DNA from: a bacterium
GTDB lineage: Bacteria; CLD3; SB21
Length of the DNA stretch: 11,392 nt
Assembly: GCA_013360215.1 (NCBI GenBank)
Contig: JABWCP010000048.1
Span: 1-11,392, forward strand
Direction of reading: 5' to 3'
The position numbers and the translations under genes are program-made. The first letter of the stretch is position 1. The number at the start of each line of letters is the position of its first letter. The notes under the pieces were generated by a model. It saw only the letters and a program-made list of their open reading frames with translations. It was not told the origin of the DNA and made no database searches. Shown one piece after another: positions 1-6,880 of this stretch.

Positions 1-83
1 TACGATCGGTCCGGTGGTCGTCGAACATCTCCGTAAAATCACCAAACTTCCGCTGGATGTTCATCTTATGATCGTCGAACCCG
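1..83 (+). repeat. Left copy of an 83-bp direct terminal repeat
   Basis: These bases are identical to the last 83 bases of the window (11310-11392), base for base and in the same orientation. Both copies lie inside the same part of the rpe reading frame (Thr45 to Pro71 of the right-hand gene). Because the repeat coincides exactly with both window edges, it may be a k-mer-sized assembly overlap from a circular or looped graph path. A true genomic duplication is also possible; it could be longer, but nothing beyond the edge can be seen. Confidence 0.97.
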
Positions 84-130
84 AAAAATATATCACCGCA
101 TTTCGTGATGCCGACGTAGATTTTCTCTGA
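2..130 (+). pseudogene. rpe: Internal fragment of ribulose-phosphate 3-epimerase ending in a premature stop
   Basis: The frame opens at the window edge and encodes 42 residues of Rpe, beginning [10 protein letters not shown]. It includes the DVHLM motif, whose His is a metal ligand in this family. Rpe similarity continues past the 83-bp repeat for about 15 codons (EKYITAFRDADVDFL, compared with the usual EKYI.AF..AGAD). A TGA then stops it, where the family normally reads on for about 130 more residues, including the second catalytic Asp. After the stop, in-frame FHH and LIKRIFSK followed by L..N faintly recall the family's FHxEAS...LIK...K..L..N, with stops and an apparent frame slip between them. 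That would fit a decaying 3' end but could be chance. If the window is joined end to end, the product would be 86 residues and inactive. Whether this is a real pseudogene or an assembly product cannot be settled here. Confidence 0.75.
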
Positions 131-177
131 TTCCATCATTGAGATTTCGAAACAGAAGATGCGGGTATGCTGATTAA

Positions 178-224
178 GAGAATATTCTCAAAGATTTCAC
201 TGCTTGCAAACAAATTTGTTCGCA
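178..224. promoter_or_regulatory. Two palindromes spaced about three helical turns apart
   Basis: GAGAATATTCTC (178-189) is a perfect 12-bp palindrome. Bases 205-224 form a 20-bp near-palindrome: TGC, one mismatch, AACAAATTTGTT, one mismatch, GCA. The two centres are about 31 bp apart. The second could form an RNA hairpin but lacks a following T-run, so it is not a terminator. Paired palindromes are typical of dimeric repressor sites, but no promoter or downstream plus-strand gene is visible to go with them, so a regulatory role is only a guess. Confidence 0.25.
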
Positions 225-244
225 GGTCAAGATAGAAATTTTAG

Positions 245-275
245 AAAAAAGGCTGTGGAAAATTCCACAGCCTTT
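245..275 (-). terminator. Intrinsic terminator of the minus-strand operon
   Basis: Bases 248-275 are a perfect inverted repeat with 13-base arms (AAAGGCTGTGGAA and its complement) and a 2-base centre. Read on the minus strand, the GC-rich stem GGCTGTGGA/TCCACAGCC is followed directly by six T's. It lies about 55 bases past the stop codon of the last gene of the minus-strand operon. Confidence 0.85.
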
Positions 276-291
276 GGTCATCATCACACGG

Positions 292-325
292 AAGTCCACA
301 CCGGAGTTCCCGTGGTACTTTTTTT
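292..325 (+). terminator. Probable plus-strand terminator facing the operon
   Basis: AAGT+CCAC pairs with GTGG+(T)+ACTT around a small inner stem GG/CC, and a run of seven T's follows (319-325). It would stop transcripts coming from the rpe side before they enter the 610-aa gene. Together with the minus-strand terminator it makes a facing pair between converging units. The bulges make it weaker than its partner. Confidence 0.45.
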
Positions 326-331
326 ATCTAA

Positions 332-2164
332 CTATTTAAAAGCATTCTCACATAAAACTTCATAGGGATCCATCACCATGCCGCGTGAACTGCGATACAG
401 CACGCCATATGAGTTTCCCGCATAATCTTGGGTAAAATTCATATACTCTACAATACATTTTCCTTCTTCATTTTTGAAAATAACAGCGGCTTGTATGGTG
501 CGGTTCAAAACGATACCCGTGATTTCATTTCTCTGGACATACCAGGTTGGATCGGTTTGGATAACTCTGACGACATGGAAACCTTCTGATTTAAGAACGG
601 CCGTCATATTTTGTTCAATCCCTTTATCAGCAGCCTTTGCTTTGGGTGGAAGTGCATTTTGAATTTTAGATTTCGCGAGAGCGCCTGATAAAGTTTTGTA
701 ATTATCCTGACCTTCGGAACAGTCAAGCTCAAACGTGCCCCATGCAACCTCCTGATCGTTTGCAAAAAGGCCAACTTTGATAGTGTGGTTTCTTGGTGAC
801 AATTCACTGAATAATTTTGCAAACTCTGCTGCCACTTCCGGCCTCTCTGTCTGCTGAGGATCGGGCGTCATTTCAACTTCTAATGTAGTTTCTTGCATCT
901 TGGGATGATCCGACTTGACAATATATTCCCCAGTTTTGTTTGCCGTCCAAGGCGTTAAAATCCCACCTTCCGCAGGATCGACGTAAACCGCTATGGTAAT
1001 TTTCGGGCTCATACTACCATATTTGGATAGTTCCTTGATTGTGCTCTTGAAATACGCCATGGCATAGATATTTTCTCCGGCTGTAAAGGAACTTTGAGCG
1101 GTCGCAGATGTTTCTTTTTTCAGCACGATACGTGTTTTTGAAAACACAATTTTACCACGATTAGTTTTATGAAAGTCGCTAGTGTATAAAACTGAACCCG
1201 GTTCTGCGTTGATTTTATCATACGCAGACTGTGCATCCTTTCGCAGTTTTTGAATATTGATCTCATCTGGAGTTACCAAAAGCACCGCTTCCGCCATCAA
1301 CACGGCAATTTCTGCCTCCTGGACAGCCGTTGAAAGCCCGGTCTTTCCTTTTGCTTTTTCTGCATAAGCCTTTTCAATGTGCGCATTCACATCAGCGATA
1401 TAATATGTTTTCAGAAATACCTGAAATTTCGGCACAAATTCTTTGGTCAAAAATGTCACATACGTATCATTTCTAACCTCTTCATCCGTTACCTCTTTTT
1501 GAATCCGTCTTAGAATCGAAGGATAATTTAATTTTTTACATCTATCGTAAAATTCCTGCGCTTCCTCAAGCGTCAGATACGTTGCTTTTCCGTATTGGAC
1601 CAATTCATCTCCGGTCATCCATGCTGTGTACAAGGCGTCGGACAGCCCCATATTGGCCTTGCCATCCTCCTCAAGCGACGAAAACTGCTTTTCAAAACCA
1701 GCCAGCCGTTTGGTATATGAAGTCAGATTTAAATCGGGGAATTTTATTTTCGTCTCATCGATTAGAGCCCGCGCCGATTCGATTTTTTCTTTTGCTTTTG
1801 AAGCCTGTTGATCAAATGTGGCGCTTGCCAGACGATCCTTAAGTAAAGAAAGTTCATTTTCAATTAACTTCAAGCTACGTCCTATCTTCGCAGCAGCCAG
1901 AGAATCGTCGCTAATACCGGTTTGATTGTCATCTTTTTCCGGGTTACTCGACTGGACAGTTTCTACAGTTCCCGAAGCGCCTTTAACCTCTTTTACTACT
2001 TCCTTCGCATCTTTTTTTTTCTCCGGTTTCTTTTTTATGGCGGCGCCTTCGATTTTCTTTTTGGATAATTGTAAAGACAAGACATGAACTCCGGCTCTTC
2101 TAAACACAGGTCTTTCTGCCGCTAAAAGCGAGCTTGTTAAACACAAGATGATGACCCATTTCAT
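332..2164 (-). CDS. Secreted Lys-rich coiled-coil protein of unknown family
   Basis: The 610-residue product has a typical signal peptide (MKWVIILCLTSSLLAA, likely cleaved before ERP), so it should act in the periplasm or outside the cell. Residues 35-60 form a Lys/Glu-rich linker with a run of KKK motifs, and 60-85 are polar and disordered-looking. Residues about 88-170 and 255-320 are helical with heptad-like Leu/Ala spacing and probably form coiled coils. The C-terminal half (about 325-610) looks globular and beta-rich, with blocks such as KITIAVYVDP, HTIKVGLFAND and WYVQRNEITGIVLNRTI; the last block and the following EEGKC...MNFTQDYAGNSYG stretch look like one compact domain. I do not recognise the family. 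The ATG has an AGGAAAAG ribosome site a few bases upstream. It is the last gene of a three-gene operon, 41 bases after the TPR lipoprotein and followed by a strong terminator. A structural or cargo-binding role at the cell surface would be a guess. Confidence 0.85.
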   Translation of the reverse strand: MKWVIILCLTSSLLAAERPVFRRAGVHVLSLQLSKKKIEGAAIKKKPEKKKDAKEVVKEVKGASGTVETVQSSNPEKDDNQTGISDDSLAAAKIGRSLKLIENELSLLKDRLASATFDQQASKAKEKIESARALIDETKIKFPDLNLTSYTKRLAGFEKQFSSLEEDGKANMGLSDALYTAWMTGDELVQYGKATYLTLEEAQEFYDRCKKLNYPSILRRIQKEVTDEEVRNDTYVTFLTKEFVPKFQVFLKTYYIADVNAHIEKAYAEKAKGKTGLSTAVQEAEIAVLMAEAVLLVTPDEINIQKLRKDAQSAYDKINAEPGSVLYTSDFHKTNRGKIVFSKTRIVLKKETSATAQSSFTAGENIYAMAYFKSTIKELSKYGSMSPKITIAVYVDPAEGGILTPWTANKTGEYIVKSDHPKMQETTLEVEMTPDPQQTERPEVAAEFAKLFSELSPRNHTIKVGLFANDQEVAWGTFELDCSEGQDNYKTLSGALAKSKIQNALPPKAKAADKGIEQNMTAVLKSEGFHVVRVIQTDPTWYVQRNEITGIVLNRTIQAAVIFKNEEGKCIVEYMNFTQDYAGNSYGVLYRSSRGMVMDPYEVLCENAFK

Positions 2165-2205
2165 TTGACTTTTCCTTTCTATGGTGTTTTTAGATAAGAA
2201 ACCGA

Positions 2206-2796
2206 TTAACGATATTGTGCGTAGAGCATTTCCAATCTTACCAAAATAAGCGCAGGATCATTGGAGGGTATCCATATCGGATCCAATTCATGAATCACAT
2301 CATTACAAGCGTTATAATTTCTCAGGTGAAACAAGCTATAAGCCTGATGAAGTTTGATATCTGATATGTTTATAGACTTGTCATGCGAAAAAATATACTC
2401 AGGATCCCTCCTTCTGACGAATTGCGAAGCTTCAATGGCTTGGGTAAAATGATCCTGCCGCCACTTCACAAATACGCTGCCTGCGTAACCGTCCGTTAGC
2501 GAATCCGCAGCGACAGATTCAAAAAAGGCCTCAGCCTCGGGAAAACTATCCATTCGCAACGCCGTCCATCCGAGTCCAACAACGGCCTCTGGCCTTTCTA
2601 TTTCACTAAAAAGCGCATAGGCTTCACTATATGCTCTCTTCTCATATTTTTCCCACGCCTCTTCCAACGGACTGATCGGATCCTCACAAGAAAGTATTAA
2701 CATCAAAAGGATCAGGGCCATGATCGACATAAACGTTGTGAAGATTAGCCCATCGATGAATGCAGCTTTGTTTTTCGAATCGAAATGAAACGACAT
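2206..2796 (-). CDS. TPR-repeat lipoprotein
   Basis: The 196-residue protein has a hydrophobic segment (residues 17-36) ending in LILSC, a lipobox-like site with Cys37 as the likely lipidated residue. The mature part would start CEDPISPLEEAW. About four helix-pair repeats of TPR type follow: AWEKYEKRAYSEAYALF (47-63), AVVGLGWTALRMDSFPEAEAFF (71-92), YAGSVFVKWRQDHFTQAI (104-121) and LHQAYSLFHLRNYNACNDVI (149-168). It is therefore probably a small membrane-anchored scaffold facing the periplasm. The n-region before the hydrophobic core is unusually long (about 16 residues). Met23 would give a more ordinary lipoprotein signal, but only the ATG at 2796 has a good ribosome site (AAGGA, about 7 bases upstream), so I keep the longer form. 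It starts 18 bases after the beta-helix gene and precedes the secreted 610-aa gene by 41 bases. That context suggests it assists export, anchoring or assembly of those two proteins, but this is inference. Confidence 0.85.
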   Translation of the reverse strand: MSFHFDSKNKAAFIDGLIFTTFMSIMALILLMLILSCEDPISPLEEAWEKYEKRAYSEAYALFSEIERPEAVVGLGWTALRMDSFPEAEAFFESVAADSLTDGYAGSVFVKWRQDHFTQAIEASQFVRRRDPEYIFSHDKSINISDIKLHQAYSLFHLRNYNACNDVIHELDPIWIPSNDPALILVRLEMLYAQYR

Positions 2797-2814
2797 AAGT
2801 TTTTCCTTTTTATG

Positions 2815-5800
2815 CTATTTGATGAGTAGCATTTTTTTGGATATCGTACCCTTGCCGGTTTCCAATCGGTAAAGATAAATTCCACTGCTCACTGGCTCTC
2901 CCCGGTTGTTTTTTCCATCCCAAAAAACTTCATGATACCCTGCAGGTTTGTTCTCACTGATCAACGTGGTGATTGTTTGTCCCAGTATATTATATATGAC
3001 GAGACGTGTTTTCCCGTCTTCAGGCAGACCAAACCGTATGGTCGTCGAAGGGTTGAATGGATTGGGATAGTTTTGAGTCAATTCGAGTTTTTGAGGTATG
3101 ATTACTTCAACGGGATCATATACCAGTGCGTACAAACCTGATCGATAGATTGTCGCTGCAATTTTTTCATGCTCTGTACTTACATTCATACCGGCATGGA
3201 CGGATGAGATTTCCTGTATGGATAATTTTTGTGCGTCAAAACACCCAAACTCCTGCTGTATGAATTGTATGTCTTCCTTGTAATAATTCATCGCCAGCTT
3301 CAAGGACACGGCTTCGGTCATGATCACTTCTACCGATCGTATATACCGCTTATCCGATTTTATTTCGCGGGATTCCTGAGTCGATAAAAACACATAACCG
3401 CCTGATCCGGTGTAATTTTTTAACTGCCTCAATTCAACTGACGATGACGTTAGAGTCATCCATCGGTTTTTGGTCAACTCACCAACATCGTAATTTTTAG
3501 ACACTTCTCCGCGATTCCCGGCAGAATCAGTTCCCGCAAAATTCAGAGAAAGCACTCCTGCCGATAACATCTTGTGGTCCGTTGAAAAAATCCGGGTACT
3601 TCCGGATACGGCCGTTGTTGCTTTATTTGAATTATTGACTCTAATAACTACAAATGAGAGTCCCTCGTTGCTGGTTCCGTAAATCTCCACCTGATCTTTC
3701 AAAATTGTACTTCTCAAAACTCCGATGGACAAGATCGGCGATATATTTTCGAGCCCAATACCCGACAACGGCAGGCGTATCGGGGAGCCCGCTCCATTAT
3801 GGAAGATGTTCACTGTGTCGGTCAGAATACCCTCTACAAGCGGTTTAAATCTGATAGTGAGTATGAGTGAATCGGAAGTAATCGTGACAGGAAGAACCCA
3901 TGGAAGAATTTTAAAATGTGTCCCTTTCTCCAAAGAAATTGCGGTTACGGACACAGGACTCTGCGGCGCTTTGATCGTAACGGATGCAGATGAACTGTCT
4001 CCGATACGAGCATCGCTAAAACTGCCAATCGCTCCGGTTGAAAGAACTCGGTTTACTCCGGTGCCGGTGATATAAACATCCAGTTTCCTCACATCGTAGG
4101 TTGCGCGTATCGTATCAATGAAATTTCCGATAGCCGTAGGCTTAAACTTGATGAAACCTAACAGAGTATCAGGATGTAAAATATCCAGTGTATCGATGGA
4201 CGGTCCGATAAATTGAAAGGGCGTACTATGCAAAACTGAAAAACCCGAAATCAGACTGCCACCTTCCGAATAAAAACGTATCGGCAAAATCAGGCTGTCC
4301 CCGATATGAACATTTCCCATCGGAAAAAACGCATCCGGCGAATGATGTTTTGCAAATAAATCAGCCGTTGCCGTGACGTCGATCCGGTTTGAAAAAACGG
4401 ACGAGTTCGCTGCACTGTCTTGTATCGCCGTAAACGTATGGCCAACGTGCACTTCGCCTGTATGAAAAGCCCAATCACCGGAAGGCGTGGCCGTGGTCGC
4501 ACCAGCATAATATCTCGCCTGTGTCAGACCTGTACTATCCCTGAAAACTTCGATTTTAGCATTAGGCGCCGACTTACCCCAGATTGTTCCTGAAGTCAGG
4601 CCACCCCAAATTCTGGGAGGTTGAATCCCTTTTTGAGAACCTGCATCTACTTTGAGGATACCGCCGTTGACATTTTTAAAAATTAAATTCTGACTCCAGC
4701 GGATGCTGTCTGATTCAGCATCTTCCAAATACATTCCGTAAAACCCGTTATACGCGATCGTGTTATTATTGACCGTAACACGGGAGCATCTAAAGTTTAT
4801 TAAAACACCAGCTCCATCATTGCTTTGCGCACCGATTCCGTTTGAGTCTGTACCTATTAAATTATTCTGAATCAAAACTCCCGATGACCGGTTTATCGTG
4901 ATCCCATGCCCGCTACTTCCGCCTATGACGTTGTTGGTGAGTACAGTATTCTTAGACGAATCAATAAACACGCCTGTACCCCCGAAAGCGGCACTGCGAA
5001 TAGCATTTCCATTTTTCCCAAGCCCTATATAATTGCCGGATACCCAATTGGTGTCAGAATGGGCGAAGAACCCAAGTTGAATATTGATGAGGCCTCCGAC
5101 GATATAATTTCTACCATTCGGACTACCATTCCCGATTCTATTATGCCTGCCGTAGATATTGATTCCTCGATCGAAACCATAAGAAGCCGTTCCGTTGATA
5201 TCCGTTCCGATCAAATTGGATTCGATGATATTGGAGTCAGCGTTTAATGAAATGCCTGATCCCAGTGTAACTTGACCTGCAAATACGTTATTTCGAATGA
5301 TCCCACCGGATCCGGATTGGAATAGGCCACTTGCGTTGGCTTTCAATGTCGTTCCGTCGGCAGCCAGGCCGATCACGTTGCAATTTAACGTAAAGTTTTT
5401 TCCTGAATTGACAATCGCAGAACTCATCATGCCCGTAAAATAATTAACGCCTGACGCTGTCCCGTCGCCGACGGTGAGGTTATCGGAGGAATTGGAAATT
5501 CCCGAATTCCCTGCAAACGAAGTACTTCCGTTGGCGCCTAATCCAAAATAATTTCCATAAATCATATTGTTTGCAGACGTGGATGTTATGTTGACTCCGT
5601 CCGTGCTTGCCCAAAAGATATTCCGCCCTCCGGGCGTTCCGTTACCGATTTGAGTAAATGATCCACCGGTTATCCCTATGCCAAAGCTCACATTGCCAGG
5701 AGCATTACCTGTGGAATCCGTACCAAAATAGTTTCCAAGAAAGCTACAGTGATGAGAAAACATCATATCAACTGCATTTGCAGCATATCCGAAAATATTT

Positions 5801-6732
5801 CGCCCGGCCGTTGTGCCATTACCAATCTGAGTATAATTGCCGGGATCAATCGTAATTGCACCGAATGGCGGTTTAGCGGGTGTTTTTCCGTCCGGATAGA
5901 GGCCAAAAAAATTTCCGGCAACAAACGTGCTGTCTCCAATTAAATACACCGGTGTTGTATAAGAACCAATCACATTCCTTCCGGCGTAGGTTCCATCACC
6001 GATTTTGTTGGCATTCCCATATACGAACAAGGCCGAGTTACCATAAACGGTATCGATTATTGCAGCGTTTGCCGAATTGAAACCAAATTTGTTTCCGACG
6101 ATCAGACTCCCCCTACCGGTATTTTCTGCAAAACCTGTTCCTAACCTGATGTCGGTGAACTGGCTTGCGGCAAAACGATTGCCGCGAATCGTATGATAAC
6201 CAGCCGAAGCGTCATCAACCCCCATAAAATTCGTCACAACATCGTCACCGGAAGTCACACCAAATTGGTTATTGAGGATAGATGCCCCGGATTGAAGCAG
6301 GAAGATGGCAATATTACATCCGGTAAAAATATTGGCAGAGATGATAACATTTGGCGCTTGTACACAGACTGCAAACCGAGCCGCTGTAAAATTAAAACGG
6401 GTTATCGTGGTGTTTGCTGCTTTTACGGTAAAAATCGTATCTAATGACGGTTGATCGGATGTAAGCGTTATCGCATATCCATACCCGTCTATAAAAACTT
6501 CATCCGTTATGGAGATCGCACCTGCAGTGAGTTTCAAAGTATCCCCAACCGCAAAAAGAATATTATCTGGTCCCGGGTTGATATTGGCCAGATAAACAGC
6601 TTTTCGCAGAGAACCGATCGAACCGGGTGCAAGACTATCACCGAAATTGGTGACAAAAAACGTGTCGGCATAAATCCCAGAATGCCCGGCTACAAAAAGA
6701 ATAAAAATGTACAGCCGCCCTAAACAATTCAT
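2815..6732 (-). CDS. T9SS-exported right-handed beta-helix surface protein
   Basis: This is a 1305-residue exported protein; numbering is from the ATG at 6732. A signal peptide (MNCLGRLYIFILFVAG, cleaved near IYA/DTFF) is followed by the entry motif of CSLREA-type beta-helix proteins (VTNFGDS...GSLRKAV..AN..PGPD). A long right-handed parallel beta-helix spans about 60-695, with repeated GRNIFG and GNYFGTD..G motifs. Next come an Ig-like unit (about 705-790), two choice-of-anchor D-like domains (about 795-895 and 896-995), another Ig-like domain (about 996-1085), a beta-rich domain ending RSGLYALVYD, and a FlgD-like type A sorting domain (about 1216-1305: NYPNPFNPSTTIRF, YNILGQ, WDGKNNRGE, SSGIYLYRL, KKMLLIK). 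That last domain sends proteins through the type IX system. An in-frame GTG 12 bases upstream (6742-6744) overlaps the GGAGG ribosome site and would add MEEV before the signal peptide, so the ATG is preferred. Beta-helices of this type occur in adhesins and polysaccharide lyases. I see no lyase active site, so adhesin or glycan binding is a guess. Confidence 0.92.
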   Translation of the reverse strand: MNCLGRLYIFILFVAGHSGIYADTFFVTNFGDSLAPGSIGSLRKAVYLANINPGPDNILFAVGDTLKLTAGAISITDEVFIDGYGYAITLTSDQPSLDTIFTVKAANTTITRFNFTAARFAVCVQAPNVIISANIFTGCNIAIFLLQSGASILNNQFGVTSGDDVVTNFMGVDDASAGYHTIRGNRFAASQFTDIRLGTGFAENTGRGSLIVGNKFGFNSANAAIIDTVYGNSALFVYGNANKIGDGTYAGRNVIGSYTTPVYLIGDSTFVAGNFFGLYPDGKTPAKPPFGAITIDPGNYTQIGNGTTAGRNIFGYAANAVDMMFSHHCSFLGNYFGTDSTGNAPGNVSFGIGITGGSFTQIGNGTPGGRNIFWASTDGVNITSTSANNMIYGNYFGLGANGSTSFAGNSGISNSSDNLTVGDGTASGVNYFTGMMSSAIVNSGKNFTLNCNVIGLAADGTTLKANASGLFQSGSGGIIRNNVFAGQVTLGSGISLNADSNIIESNLIGTDINGTASYGFDRGINIYGRHNRIGNGSPNGRNYIVGGLINIQLGFFAHSDTNWVSGNYIGLGKNGNAIRSAAFGGTGVFIDSSKNTVLTNNVIGGSSGHGITINRSSGVLIQNNLIGTDSNGIGAQSNDGAGVLINFRCSRVTVNNNTIAYNGFYGMYLEDAESDSIRWSQNLIFKNVNGGILKVDAGSQKGIQPPRIWGGLTSGTIWGKSAPNAKIEVFRDSTGLTQARYYAGATTATPSGDWAFHTGEVHVGHTFTAIQDSAANSSVFSNRIDVTATADLFAKHHSPDAFFPMGNVHIGDSLILPIRFYSEGGSLISGFSVLHSTPFQFIGPSIDTLDILHPDTLLGFIKFKPTAIGNFIDTIRATYDVRKLDVYITGTGVNRVLSTGAIGSFSDARIGDSSSASVTIKAPQSPVSVTAISLEKGTHFKILPWVLPVTITSDSLILTIRFKPLVEGILTDTVNIFHNGAGSPIRLPLSGIGLENISPILSIGVLRSTILKDQVEIYGTSNEGLSFVVIRVNNSNKATTAVSGSTRIFSTDHKMLSAGVLSLNFAGTDSAGNRGEVSKNYDVGELTKNRWMTLTSSSVELRQLKNYTGSGGYVFLSTQESREIKSDKRYIRSVEVIMTEAVSLKLAMNYYKEDIQFIQQEFGCFDAQKLSIQEISSVHAGMNVSTEHEKIAATIYRSGLYALVYDPVEVIIPQKLELTQNYPNPFNPSTTIRFGLPEDGKTRLVIYNILGQTITTLISENKPAGYHEVFWDGKNNRGEPVSSGIYLYRLETGKGTISKKMLLIK
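4825..6093 (-). repeat. Seven or eight diverged ~59-codon units in the beta-helix gene
   Basis: Motifs of the form N-[YFVL]-[FI]-G-x(4)-G recur at residues about 214, 274, 334, 394, 452, 506, 567 and 624. IG[ND]G[TS]xxGRN motifs recur at about 244, 303, 362, 420 (as VGDGTASGVN) and 533. The spacing is 54-61 residues, mostly 58-60. One unit is therefore about 177 bases, probably two to three helix coils. The DNA of the units is well diverged, so the copies are old or selected only at protein level. Confidence 0.8.
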
Positions 6733-6737
6733 AACTT

Positions 6738-6742
6738 CCTCC
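6738..6742 (-). promoter_or_regulatory. Shine-Dalgarno site that sets the start of the beta-helix gene
   Basis: GGAGG on the minus strand sits 5 bases before the ATG at 6732. The alternative GTG start at 6744 overlaps this site and has no comparable site of its own, which decides in favour of the ATG. Confidence 0.8.
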
Positions 6743-6827
6743 ACCTTGTGATGATATCAAACACATTCAAGGTAGATAGAAATCGAGATGAGCTCTAACA
6801 GCCAGCGTTCAAAAACTGACACTCTGG

Positions 6828-6857
6828 TTGCATCATAGTGCAAACTGTTGTTTTATA
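6828..6857 (-). promoter_or_regulatory. Possible promoter and operator ahead of the three-gene operon
   Basis: In the 148-base gap between the sensor gene and the beta-helix gene, the minus strand has a -10-like TATAAA (6852-6857) with no good -35. Just downstream, about where transcription would begin, lies the inverted repeat TTGCA-N6-TGCAA (6828-6843). No clear terminator follows the sensor gene, since the repeat makes only a 5- to 6-bp hairpin with no adjacent T-run. Read-through from the sensor gene is therefore possible. The remaining bases of the gap hold nothing I recognise. Confidence 0.25.
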
Positions 6858-6880
6858 AGAAAATTGTGGGGGCAGTAAGA

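Noticed and set aside
128-142. TGA recoding (as Trp or Gly) to extend the rpe fragment
   Set aside because: A second in-frame TGA follows at once and the residues do not restore the Rpe motif. Nothing else in the window suggests a changed code.
2728-2730. Internal Met23 as start of the TPR lipoprotein
   Set aside because: It would give a more usual lipoprotein signal, but there is no ribosome site upstream of it, whereas the first ATG has one.
3725-4075. 116-aa and other plus-strand frames inside the beta-helix gene
   Set aside because: They are opposite-strand shadows of a well-supported gene, with no ribosome sites, signal peptides or recognisable motifs.
6742-6744. GTG start giving a 1309-aa beta-helix protein
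   Set aside because: The GTG overlaps the GGAGG site that serves the ATG 12 bases downstream, and the extra MEEV is a poor start for a signal peptide.
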